Shown here: piece by piece, positions 1-6,139 of the stretch
How positions within the stretch are numbered: position 1 is the stretch's first letter
Layout: each line of letters opens with the position of its first letter
Source: Methylobacterium sp.
GTDB lineage: Bacteria > Pseudomonadota > Alphaproteobacteria > Rhizobiales > Beijerinckiaceae
Assembly: GCA_020252865.1 (NCBI GenBank)
Contig: JADCCH010000351.1
Coordinates: 1 to 6,164, forward strand
Direction of reading: 5' to 3'
Length of the DNA stretch: 6,164 nucleotides
Notes under the pieces: generated by a model
Told to the model about the DNA's origin: nothing
The model's input: the letters and a program-made list of their open reading frames with translations, nothing else
Database searches by the model: none
Program-made: the position numbers and the translations under genes

Positions 1-67
1 CGCAGGGGCTGAGGAAGGAAAGCAGGCCCGCGAGCGCAATGATGGGAAGCGTCAATTCACCGGTCAT
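1..67 (-). CDS. ccdA: Cytochrome c biogenesis protein CcdA, N-terminal fragment (runs off left edge)
   Basis: Only the first 22 codons are present. Reading leftward from the ATG at 67, the peptide is MTGELTLPIIALAGLLSFLS followed by Pro-Cys. A short polar start leading into a hydrophobic helix that ends in Phe-Leu-Ser-Pro-Cys is the hallmark of the CcdA/DsbD transmembrane family, where this Cys in helix 1 is one of the redox pair that carries electrons from cytoplasmic thioredoxin across the inner membrane. In CcdA those electrons keep the haem-binding cysteines of apocytochrome c reduced for haem attachment. The fragment is too short for the ORF cut-off, and the second Cys and remaining helices lie outside the window. 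The ATG has only a weak purine-rich ribosome site (GAAAG). The gene is divergent from the P1 peptidase. Identity rests on one motif, so another DsbD-like transporter is possible. Confidence 0.8.
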   Translation of the reverse strand, partial: MTGELTLPIIALAGLLSFLSPC

Positions 68-91
68 GCGGCTTTCATAGCGGAAAAGGGG

Positions 92-120
92 TTGAGAAAA
101 AGGCACGCGGCCCCAACAAT
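92..120 (+). promoter_or_regulatory. Candidate sigma-70-type promoter in the ccdA / P1 peptidase divergent spacer
   Basis: TTGAGA at 92-97 and AACAAT at 115-120 are separated by 17 bases, which fits a housekeeping promoter pointing right. The predicted start of transcription would fall at about 127, inside the ribosome binding site of the peptidase gene. That would leave an almost absent leader and makes the call doubtful. I saw no convincing leftward promoter for ccdA in this 71-base spacer. Confidence 0.2.
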
Positions 121-125
121 CCTGT

Positions 126-131
126 GAAGGG
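126..131 (+). promoter_or_regulatory. Ribosome binding site fixing the P1 peptidase start
   Basis: GAAGGG sits 7 bases before the ATG at 139. It overlaps the start of the longer reading frame that would begin at GTG 124, so it supports the shorter 351-residue product. Confidence 0.7.
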
Positions 132-138
132 CTTTCAA

Positions 139-1194
139 ATGCACAATGACCTTTCCGATATTGCCGGCCTCGCCGTGGGCCATGCGCAGGACGCGCGCCT
201 CGCCAGTGGCGTGACCGCCATCGTTTTCGAGCGCCCGGCCGTGGCTTCGCTCTGTGTGCTCGGCGGCGCGCCGGGCGGGCAGGATACGGGCCTGCTCGAA
301 CCGGAAATGACCGTCGAGACGGTCGATGCCGTCCTTCTTTCCGGTGGCTCGGCCTTCGGACTCGATGCCGCCGGCGGCGCGCAGGCCGCCCTGGCCGCAG
401 CGGGTCGCGGCTTCGCGGTCGGGCCGGTTCGCGTCCCCATCGTGCCGCAGGCGATCCTGTTCGATCTGCTCAATGGCGGCGACAAGAACTGGGGCGCGCG
501 CCCGCCCTATTGGGATCTCGGGCGGCTCGCGGCAGAACGCGCGCTGGCGGGCCACGATGGTTCCCTGGGTTCGGTCGGCGCCGGGCTCGGTGCGACGACC
601 GCGAATCTCAAGGGCGGGATCGGTGCCGCGAGCGCCGAGACCCGTTCCGGCCTGCATGTGGCGGCGCTGATGGTCGTCAATGCCATCGGCACCGCGACCA
701 TGGGCGATTCTCCGCTTTTCTGGGCCGCGCCCTACGAGCGCAACGGCGAATTCGGTGGCCTCGGATGGCCGGCCAGCCTCCCGCCGGAGGCTCTGAAGCT
801 CCGCATCAAGGGCCATGCCGCCGAGCCGGCGACCACCATCGGCATCGTGGTGACGGATGCGATGCTCTCAAAATCGCAGGCAAAGCGTCTCGCCATCATG
901 GCGCAGGATGGCCTCGCGCGGGCCATTCGCCCGGCTCATGCGCCAATGGATGGGGACACGATCTTCGCGGCGGGAACCGGCGAAAAACCGCTTGGCGAGC
1001 CCATGCCGAACCTCACGGAACTCGGCATGCTCGCCGGCGATTGCGTGGCCCGCGCCATCGCGCGCGGCATCCATGAGGCGAAAGCACTTCCCTTTCCCGG
1101 CAGCCTGCCGGACTGGAAGAGCCGTTTCGCCCTTGAACGCGATCGCTTTTTCTTTCTGCCGACCGGCGACCCGCTGGCCGGCAAATGCCCATAG
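139..1194 (+). CDS. P1 family (DmpA-type, S58) self-processing peptidase/aminopeptidase
   Basis: A 351-residue protein of the DmpA/P1 family of N-terminal nucleophile hydrolases, made as an inactive precursor that cuts itself into alpha and beta chains. Relatives are aminopeptidases, some acting on D-amino-acid amides or esters or on beta-peptides; the substrate here cannot be read from sequence. Family marks in order are: the DIAGLAVGHA opening (residues 7-16), GGSAFGLDAA (69-78), GSVGAGLGA and KGGIGAAS (about 144-165), the VVNA segment with Asn181, the Thr-Thr pair at 232-233 leading into IGIVVTDA, and DGDTIFA (271-277). By alignment from memory with DmpA, Thr232 should be the nucleophile freed by cleavage after Ala231; most relatives I recall have Asn there. 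No signal peptide is seen, so it is probably cytoplasmic. The ATG at 139 is preferred over the in-frame GTG at 124 because GAAGGG (126-131) lies 7 bases before it. The gene converges on the DadA-like gene, and its TAG stop is at the edge of a palindromic element. Confidence 0.88.
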   Translation: MHNDLSDIAGLAVGHAQDARLASGVTAIVFERPAVASLCVLGGAPGGQDTGLLEPEMTVETVDAVLLSGGSAFGLDAAGGAQAALAAAGRGFAVGPVRVPIVPQAILFDLLNGGDKNWGARPPYWDLGRLAAERALAGHDGSLGSVGAGLGATTANLKGGIGAASAETRSGLHVAALMVVNAIGTATMGDSPLFWAAPYERNGEFGGLGWPASLPPEALKLRIKGHAAEPATTIGIVVTDAMLSKSQAKRLAIMAQDGLARAIRPAHAPMDGDTIFAAGTGEKPLGEPMPNLTELGMLAGDCVARAIARGIHEAKALPFPGSLPDWKSRFALERDRFFFLPTGDPLAGKCP

Positions 1195-1283
1195 AGCATT
1201 TTCCGATCAAGCGGATACCGGTTGATCGAAGAAAATGCGATAAATAACAAAAACATAGAGCGGCCGATCTGGTTCATGCAGAT
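1193..1283. repeat. Intergenic palindromic element between convergent genes
   Basis: The main hairpin pairs 1196-1203 (GCATTTTC) with 1231-1238 (GAAAATGC), and 1204-1210 (CGATCAA) with 1222-1228 (TTGATCG). Two unpaired A's at 1229-1230 form a bulge. A further CGG/CCG pairing (1212-1214 with 1218-1220) closes on the loop ATA. This is followed by an A-rich linker (about 1239-1256), a direct repeat of ATAGAGC (1191-1197 and 1255-1261), and a smaller hairpin, ATCTG/CAGAT (1267-1271 and 1279-1283). The pattern resembles dispersed palindromic repeats I recall from intergenic regions of Hyphomicrobiales genomes, but only one copy is in the window, so its repetitive nature is an inference. There is no T-tract on either strand, so it is not a textbook terminator. 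It may still protect or end both converging transcripts. Confidence 0.65.
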
Positions 1284-1294
1284 TGAATTTCGCC

Positions 1295-2539
1295 CTAGCT
1301 GAAACGCTCGATGCCGTAGGGCTTCGGATCGGTGAAGGGTGTCTCGCCGGTGATCATCTCCGAGAGAAGACGACCGGCCGAGCCCGCGAGCGTCAGCCCG
1401 TGATGCGCATGGCCGAAATTGAACCACAGACCCTTATGGCGCGGGGCCTTGCCCATCACCGGCAGCATGTCGGGCATGCAGGGGCGCGCGCCCATCCACG
1501 GAACCGCTTCCACGCGGCCTTCCAGCGGCAGCATCTCCCGTGCGCGTGGCTCGATCATGTCGATCTGGCGCGGCGTGGGCGGTGAATCGCGATGGGCGAA
1601 TTCAGCGCCGGAGGTCAGGCGAATGCCGTTCGCCATCGGCACCATCATGTAGCCATTCTCGGTATCGAGGACGGGGATGCCGAGCCGCGCATTGCCCCTG
1701 GGTCGCATATGCACATGGTAGCCGCGTTTCACGCCCATCGGCACCTTGTAGCCCATGGGGCGCAGCAGATCCGGCGCCCAGGGCCCGAGGGCCACCACGC
1801 AATCCGGCGCGGAAACCAGGCCGGAATCGGTCTTGACGGTCCAGCCGTCCTTGCGCTCCTCGAGCGTGAGAGCATTGCCGGTGAGGATCTTCCCGCCCAG
1901 CGCCTCGAAATGCCGCGCATAGGCAAGGGTCAGCGCCTCGGGATCGTTCAGCGAGAGCGGCGTGGGAAAATGAATGCCGCCGATCGCGGCATCCGAGAGG
2001 TTCGGCTCACGCTCCGCCAAGCCCCTGCGATCGAGCATCACGGCCTCGACGCCGAAGGGCCCGAGATCATCGAGGGTGGCCTTGCCGATTTCATCCATGG
2101 CCTTCTGCGTGCGGAAAACTTTCATCCAGCCGCCGGGGCGGAGCATGGCCTCGACGCCAGCCGCTTGCGCAAGCTTCCGGTGCTCGTCGAGGCAGACACC
2201 GAAAATCGGCACATTCGCCCGCGCGGTCTTCAGCATGCCTTCGCGGGTGGAGGCCCGGAAATAGCGCCAGAGATAGGGCGCGACATGCAGCACATCCTTC
2301 AGATGATAATGCGCTTCCGCCTTGAGGTTCAGCGCATATTGCACCAGAAGGAGGGGATCGCGTGGGAAGGGATAGGGCATGATCGCTTCGCTCTGGATGA
2401 GGCCGGCATTGCCGAAGGAGGTTGCCCCGCCGGGGCTTCCCCTCTCGATCATCGCGACCGAACGCCCCTTCATCGCCAGCGACAGGGCAAGCGCGGTCCC
2501 CACGATGCCGCCGCCCAGAACCAGAACATCCATGCGCAT
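1295..2539 (-). CDS. FAD-dependent D-amino-acid dehydrogenase-like oxidoreductase (DadA type, DAO fold)
   Basis: A 414-residue flavoprotein of the DAO family, close in plan to DadA, which oxidises D-amino acids to 2-oxo acids plus ammonia and passes electrons to the membrane quinone pool. The N-terminal dinucleotide fold is clear: beta strand, GGGIVG at residues 9-14, and an acidic Glu32 (MIERG) to hold the ribose. The TSFGNAGLIQS segment follows at about 40-50. Near the C-terminus are WMGARPCMPDMLPVMG, which matches the DadA pattern W-x-G-x-RP-x-x-PD-x-x-P-V-x-G, and FGHAHHGLTLAGSAGRLLSE, the last FAD-contacting stretch. Length fits the family (about 410-430). AAGGAGG (2552-2546, read leftward) lies 6 bases before the ATG at 2539, which favours that start over the Met two codons later. 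The true substrate may be another amine or imino acid such as a D-proline analogue, so I give no gene symbol. It lies opposite the P1 peptidase and divergent from the transporter. Confidence 0.85.
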   Translation of the reverse strand: MRMDVLVLGGGIVGTALALSLAMKGRSVAMIERGSPGGATSFGNAGLIQSEAIMPYPFPRDPLLLVQYALNLKAEAHYHLKDVLHVAPYLWRYFRASTREGMLKTARANVPIFGVCLDEHRKLAQAAGVEAMLRPGGWMKVFRTQKAMDEIGKATLDDLGPFGVEAVMLDRRGLAEREPNLSDAAIGGIHFPTPLSLNDPEALTLAYARHFEALGGKILTGNALTLEERKDGWTVKTDSGLVSAPDCVVALGPWAPDLLRPMGYKVPMGVKRGYHVHMRPRGNARLGIPVLDTENGYMMVPMANGIRLTSGAEFAHRDSPPTPRQIDMIEPRAREMLPLEGRVEAVPWMGARPCMPDMLPVMGKAPRHKGLWFNFGHAHHGLTLAGSAGRLLSEMITGETPFTDPKPYGIERFS

Positions 2540-2545
2540 GAAGCC

Positions 2546-2552
2546 CCTCCTT
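2546..2552 (-). promoter_or_regulatory. Strong ribosome binding site of the DadA-like gene
   Basis: The complementary strand reads AAGGAGG with 6 bases to the ATG at 2539, a near-perfect Shine-Dalgarno match and by far the best in the window. It implies efficient translation. Just upstream in the leader, CGAAA/TTTCG (2555-2559 and 2565-2569) could form a small 5-pair hairpin beside this site. Confidence 0.75.
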
Positions 2553-2576
2553 GCCGAAAGCGAGTTTCGCCGAGAC

Positions 2577-2602
2577 AGCCCTTGTCATTCAACGGGCTTT
2601 TT
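2577..2602 (+). terminator. Terminator-like hairpin in the transporter leader
   Basis: AGCCC (2577-2581) pairs with GGGCT (2594-2598). The stem continues with TTG/CAA (2582-2584 with 2590-2592) past one bulged C at 2593, leaving the 5-base loop TCATT. A run of five T's (2598-2602) follows on the plus strand only, so the structure reads as a rightward intrinsic terminator. No rightward gene precedes it. It could end stray antisense transcription, act as an attenuator if transcription of the transporter operon starts upstream, or be chance. Confidence 0.35.
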
Positions 2603-2640
2603 CAGGTCACAACAGAGGATTTCAAGGCGAAGAGCAGCGC

Positions 2641-2660
2641 TGCCGGTGAATATGACGGCA
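2641..2660. promoter_or_regulatory. Short inverted repeat just before the transporter gene
   Basis: TGCCG (2641-2645) and CGGCA (2656-2660) form 5-base inverted arms 10 bases apart, ending 4 bases before the ATG at 2665. This could be an operator half-site pair or a hairpin that occludes the ribosome site, which is otherwise weak here. Arms of five bases occur by chance in GC-rich DNA, so support is thin. I found no convincing promoter hexamers for either gene in the 2540-2664 spacer. Confidence 0.2.
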
Positions 2661-2664
2661 TCTC

Positions 2665-3633
2665 ATGGTTGATTGGCCCCGCCTTCTGCTCCAGCGGCTC
2701 GGGCGGCATGCCTCTGCGGCCTATGCGATCTCGATCTTCCTTGGCCTCGCGCTGCCGCAACTCGCCGCCGCGATGCGGCCGGCCATCCCGATCACGATCT
2801 TCATCTTCATCATGCTCGCCTTCGCGCGGATGAACCTGCCGGGCATGAAGGCGGTGCTGACCGCGCCGAAGCGCCTGCTCATCGTGCTGGGCGTGAGCTG
2901 CACGCTCCCTCCGCTGGTGGGCTATCTCTTCCTGCACCTGCCCTGGTTCCGCGATCTCGACCCGGGAATCCAGCTTGCCATCGCGATCATGGCCTCGGCC
3001 CCGCCGCTGATGGCCGCGCCGGTCTATGCCGCCCTGCTGGGTTTCGAGAATTCGCTCTCGCTCGCCTCCCTCGTTCTGGGCATGGCGACGACGCCACTGC
3101 TGGCCCCGCTCTTCACGAACCTGCTGGCGGGCGCGGAAGTGCCGATCTCGCCGATGGCCCTGGCCGAGCGTCTCTTCTGGTTCGTGGGCACGGGGATGGT
3201 CGGCGGACTCATCCTGCGCCGCATCGCCGGGCAAGCCCGTCTGCAGGCCGTGAAGCTCGAACTCGATGGCATCGGCGTGCTGATGTTCTTCCTCTTCGCC
3301 ATCGCGGCGATGGATGGGGTGCTCGACGCAACCCTGCGCGACCCGCTGCTGATGCTGACGATGCTCGCCCTGTCCTGCCTCTTCTGCGTGCTGAATTTCG
3401 CGCTGGCCTATGCGGTTTTCAGGCCCTTCGGCTTCGATGACCGGTTCTCGGCCTCCATCGGCATCGGGCTGCGGAACATGGGCCTGCTGATCGCGCCCAT
3501 TCTTGCTATCGTGCCGAAGAACACCTTCCTCTATTTCGCGCTGGCGCAGATCCCGATCTATGTTGCGCCGGTGGTGCTGAAGGCCGTAAAGGCTCGGCTC
3601 GAACCCGAAAAAGCCCGCGAGCCCCGACCATGA
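2665..3633 (+). CDS. Predicted multi-pass transporter, bile acid:sodium symporter (BASS)-like
   Basis: A 322-residue, very hydrophobic inner-membrane protein with about 9-10 predicted helices (roughly 18-36, 40-54, 69-91, 100-124, 128-152, 166-185, 200-220, 226-248, 260-283 and 287-308). Length and helix layout fit the BASS/SBF family, whose members move organic anions with sodium. Two polar breaks inside helices are typical of that fold: SAPP at 111-114 and GIGLRNMGLL at 266-275, the latter like the late glycine/Asn motif of the family. The substrate cannot be read. The ATG at 2665 is favoured because an in-frame TGA lies at 2653-2655 and the next Met is at residue 37, after the first helix; the ribosome site is poor. 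The stop overlaps the rpe start as ATGA, so the two are translationally coupled. That link to a pentose-phosphate enzyme is noted without implying a substrate. An auxin-efflux-type (AEC) carrier of the same superfamily is a less likely alternative. Confidence 0.68.
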   Translation: MVDWPRLLLQRLGRHASAAYAISIFLGLALPQLAAAMRPAIPITIFIFIMLAFARMNLPGMKAVLTAPKRLLIVLGVSCTLPPLVGYLFLHLPWFRDLDPGIQLAIAIMASAPPLMAAPVYAALLGFENSLSLASLVLGMATTPLLAPLFTNLLAGAEVPISPMALAERLFWFVGTGMVGGLILRRIAGQARLQAVKLELDGIGVLMFFLFAIAAMDGVLDATLRDPLLMLTMLALSCLFCVLNFALAYAVFRPFGFDDRFSASIGIGLRNMGLLIAPILAIVPKNTFLYFALAQIPIYVAPVVLKAVKARLEPEKAREPRP

Positions 3634-4310
3634 CCCGCCCGATCCTGATCGCGCCTTCCATTCTCTCGGCAGATTTCGCCGATCTCGGCGCGGATGTCGA
3701 AGCGATGATGGCGGCAGGCGCGGATTGGGTGCATATCGACGTGATGGACGGGCATTTCGTGCCGAACATCTCGTTCGGCGCGCCGATCATCAAGTCTCTG
3801 CGGCCGCGCGTGAAGGCCCTGTTCGATACGCATCTGATGATTGCGCCGGTGGACCCCTACCTCAAGGATTTTTCCGATGCCGGCTCCGATCTCATCTCGG
3901 CGCATGTGGAAGCGGGGCCACATATCCACCGCACATTGCAGGCCATCCGCGCCCTGGGCAAGAAATCGGGCGTGGTGATCTGCCCCGGCACGCCGGCGAG
4001 CGCGATCGCCCCGGTGATCGACATGGTGGACCTCATGCTGGTGATGAGCGTGAACCCGGGCTTCGGTGGACAGAGCTTCATCCCCTCGGCGCTGGACCTG
4101 CTGCGCGATTGCCGCGCGATCATCGGCGATCGCCCCATCGATCTGGAAATTGATGGCGGCGTGACGCCGGCCAATGCGGCGGAGATCGCCGCAGCGGGGG
4201 CGAATGTGCTCGTCGCGGGTTCAGCCGCCTTCAAGGGCGGGCGCTCGGCCTATGCCGCGAATGTCACGGCAATTCGGCAGGCGGCGGATGCCGGCCGCGC
4301 CCGCAGATGA
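3630..4310 (+). CDS. rpe: Ribulose-phosphate 3-epimerase
   Basis: A 226-residue TIM-barrel enzyme that interconverts D-ribulose 5-phosphate and D-xylulose 5-phosphate in the pentose phosphate pathway (and the Calvin cycle where present), in the cytoplasm. Diagnostic motifs are all present: IAPSILSADF (residues 7-16), HIDVMDGHFVPN (35-46), DTHLMI (66-71), the SVNPGFGGQSF loop, and EIDGGV (173-178). The metal ligands expected from the family are His35, Asp37, His68 and Asp175, with Asp37 and Asp175 as the acid/base pair. The phosphate-binding Gly-Gly and VAGSAAF stretches near the C-terminus are intact. Length matches the family (about 220-230). Translation starts inside the transporter's stop (ATGA, 3630-3633) and ends inside the next gene's start (ATGA, 4307-4310), so expression is coupled on both sides. 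Confidence 0.97.
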   Translation: MTRPILIAPSILSADFADLGADVEAMMAAGADWVHIDVMDGHFVPNISFGAPIIKSLRPRVKALFDTHLMIAPVDPYLKDFSDAGSDLISAHVEAGPHIHRTLQAIRALGKKSGVVICPGTPASAIAPVIDMVDLMLVMSVNPGFGGQSFIPSALDLLRDCRAIIGDRPIDLEIDGGVTPANAAEIAAAGANVLVAGSAAFKGGRSAYAANVTAIRQAADAGRARR

Positions 4311-4768
4311 GGGTGCTGCGCCCAGCCCTGCTGCTCGGCCTGATCTCGGCGGCGTTGATGGCGCTGTCGATCACCTTGCATCGCGAATTCTGGGGTGAGC
4401 GCACCCTTCTCCTGGTGCTGGTCTGGTTTGCCGGCGGTTTTTTCGGCGCTCTGGTCGCGACCGGGGGCCTCACCCTGCTCGCGCATCTCGGCATGCCAAG
4501 AATCGCGGGGTGGCTCCGGCCCGTTGCTTTCCTGCCGGGATTCCTGCTGGCAGGCGGGTTTGCCTTCCTGATCCAGAACCGCATCCGCGCCGGTGGCTAT
4601 GAGCTTCATCCGGAGCATCCGGTGGTCTCGTTTTTCTTCACCAGCGCGCAGATCGTCGCCGTCTTCCTGTTCTCTGCTCCGCATCACCTGCTGCCCTGGA
4701 TGGCCCCGGCGATGATCGTGGCCGGTTATGCCCTGCTTCCCGGCCCCGGCAAGGGCTCGAAAGGTTGA
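4307..4768 (+). CDS. Small integral membrane protein of unknown function
   Basis: I do not recognise a named family. The 153-residue product has four or five hydrophobic segments, at about 5-24, 33-60, 70-90, 106-124 and 131-145. Between the third and fourth lies a short polar loop (QNRIRAGGYELHPEHP, 90-105). A basic, glycine-rich tail (GPGKGSKG) closes the protein and probably faces the cytoplasm. The LFSAPHHLLPW stretch (121-131) carries a His-His pair at a membrane edge that could be structural or metal-related, which is speculation. The start overlaps the rpe stop as ATGA, so it is likely made in step with rpe. From memory, a small membrane protein between rpe and purB is common in related alphaproteobacteria, which supports a real gene. 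Codon use and G+C match its neighbours. Confidence 0.82.
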   Translation: MRVLRPALLLGLISAALMALSITLHREFWGERTLLLVLVWFAGGFFGALVATGGLTLLAHLGMPRIAGWLRPVAFLPGFLLAGGFAFLIQNRIRAGGYELHPEHPVVSFFFTSAQIVAVFLFSAPHHLLPWMAPAMIVAGYALLPGPGKGSKG

Positions 4769-4784
4769 GCGGCGCGCGCGCCGC
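4769..4784. repeat. Perfect 16-base GC palindrome after the membrane protein gene
   Basis: GCGGCGCGCGCGCCGC is its own reverse complement and begins at the first base after the TGA (4766-4768). As RNA it could fold into a 6-pair hairpin with a CGCG loop. No T-run follows, so it is not a standard intrinsic terminator. It lies 44 bases before the purB start. Confidence 0.5.
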
Positions 4785-4828
4785 GTGTAAGCGAGGCCGC
4801 GACAGCTTCACCTCTCGAAAGACGCTCC

Positions 4829-6136
4829 ATGATCCCCCGCTATGCCCGGCCCGAAATGGTTGCCATCTGGTCGCCCGAGACCAAGTTCCGCATCTGGTTC
4901 GAGATCGAGGCGCATGCGACCGACAAGCTCGCGGAACTCGGCGTGGTACCGAAGGAGGCTGCCGCGAAGCTGTGGGAGAAAGGCGGGTCCGCGACCTTCG
5001 ACATTGAGCGCATCGACGCGATCGAGCGCGAGGTGAAGCATGATGTCATCGCCTTTCTCACGCATCTGGCAGAGATTGTCGGCCCCGAGGCGCGCTTCGT
5101 CCATCAGGGCATGACCTCCTCGGATGTGCTCGACACGACCCTCTCCGTGCAGCTTGCGCGCGCGAGTGACATTCTGCTGGCCGATCTCGATGCGCTGCTT
5201 GCCGCCATCAAGCGCCGCGCCTTCGAGCATAAATTCACACCGACCATTGGCCGTTCGCACGGAATTCATGCCGAGCCCGTGACCTTCGGTTTGAAGCTCG
5301 CGCAGGCCTATGCCGAGTTCGATCGCTGCCGGGCTCGCCTCGTCGCGGCGCGGGCGGAAATCGCGACCTGCGCCATTTCAGGCGCCGTCGGCACCTTCGC
5401 CAATATCGACCCGGCCGTGGAAGCCCATGTCGCGAAGAAGATGGGCCTCGCTGTCGAGCCTGTCTCCACGCAGGTCATCCCGCGTGATCGCCACGCGATG
5501 TATTTCGCGGTCCTCGCCGTGATCGCCTCCTCCGTGGAGCGCCTCGCGACGGAAATCCGCCATCTCCAGCGCACGGAAGTCTATGAGGCGGAAGAGTATT
5601 TCTCGCCGGGGCAGAAGGGCTCCTCGGCCATGCCGCACAAGCGCAATCCGGTTCTTAGCGAGAACCTCACGGGCCTCGCCCGCATGGTGCGCGCCTATTG
5701 CCTTCCGGCCATGGAGAATGTGGCGCTCTGGCACGAGCGCGACATCTCCCACTCCTCGGTCGAGCGCTATATCGGCCCGGATGCGACCATCACGCTCGAT
5801 TTCGCGCTGGCGCGTCTCACGGGCGTGATCGACAAGCTGCTGATCTACCCCGCGAACATGCAGAAGAACCTCGACAGGCTCTCGGGGCTCCACAATTCGC
5901 AGCGCGTGCTGCTGTCCTTGACGCAGGCTGGCATCTCCCGCGAGGACAGCTATCGCCTCGTGCAGCGCAATGCGATGAAGACCTGGGAGCACGGCGCGGA
6001 TTTCCTCGCCGCGCTGAAGGCCGACCCCGAGGTTTCCTCGCGCGTTCCGGCTGCCGAACTCGAGGCGATGTTCGATCTCGGCTACCATTTCAAGCATGTC
6101 GATACGATCTTCGCGCGGGTGTTCGGCGAGGGATGA
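4829..6136 (+). CDS. purB: Adenylosuccinate lyase
   Basis: A 435-residue member of the fumarase/aspartase superfamily. It acts twice in purine synthesis, splitting SAICAR to AICAR plus fumarate and adenylosuccinate to AMP plus fumarate; the enzyme is a cytoplasmic homotetramer. The family signature [11 protein letters not shown] is at residues 264-274 and carries the mobile-loop catalytic serine (Ser265 or Ser266). HQGMTSSD is at 92-99, and [10 protein letters not shown] contains His144, the expected general acid/base partner. Length fits the short bacterial PurB class (about 430-435). The [14 protein letters not shown] opening is the usual alphaproteobacterial N-terminus, which supports the ATG at 4829 despite a poor ribosome site (GAAAGA, 4817-4822). 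It lies 60 bases after the membrane protein gene and could be read from the upstream operon or from its own promoter, which I could not locate. Confidence 0.97.
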   Translation: MIPRYARPEMVAIWSPETKFRIWFEIEAHATDKLAELGVVPKEAAAKLWEKGGSATFDIERIDAIEREVKHDVIAFLTHLAEIVGPEARFVHQGMTSSDVLDTTLSVQLARASDILLADLDALLAAIKRRAFEHKFTPTIGRSHGIHAEPVTFGLKLAQAYAEFDRCRARLVAARAEIATCAISGAVGTFANIDPAVEAHVAKKMGLAVEPVSTQVIPRDRHAMYFAVLAVIASSVERLATEIRHLQRTEVYEAEEYFSPGQKGSSAMPHKRNPVLSENLTGLARMVRAYCLPAMENVALWHERDISHSSVERYIGPDATITLDFALARLTGVIDKLLIYPANMQKNLDRLSGLHNSQRVLLSLTQAGISREDSYRLVQRNAMKTWEHGADFLAALKADPEVSSRVPAAELEAMFDLGYHFKHVDTIFARVFGEG

Positions 6137-6139
6137 GCC

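Noticed and set aside
64..816. A 250-codon open frame on the minus strand
   Set aside because: It is antisense to the P1 peptidase, has low-complexity Arg/Gly/Ala composition, and overlaps the ccdA start in another frame.
1196..1238. The intergenic palindrome as an intrinsic terminator
   Set aside because: The stem is strong, but no run of T's follows on either strand, so it was recorded as a repeat element with only possible termination activity.
2605..2640. Leftward promoter-like hexamers (TTGAAA, TTGTGA) upstream of the DadA-like gene
   Set aside because: At 16-18 base spacing the partner -10 boxes (AAAAAG, AATGAC) are poor matches, so no promoter was called.
1592..2833. A 413-codon open frame on the plus strand
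   Set aside because: It lies antisense to the well-supported DadA-like gene and runs into the transporter gene. Its product is His/Arg/Gly-rich with no recognisable domain, which is the usual shadow of a GC-rich gene.
4765..5007. An 80-codon plus-strand frame bridging the membrane protein gene and purB
   Set aside because: It starts at TTG, overlaps the first 60 codons of purB in another frame, has no ribosome site and shows no domain.
5378..6097. A 239-codon open frame on the minus strand
   Set aside because: It is antisense to purB and shows no family resemblance. Another minus-strand frame at 2602-3234 was rejected for the same reason over the transporter gene.
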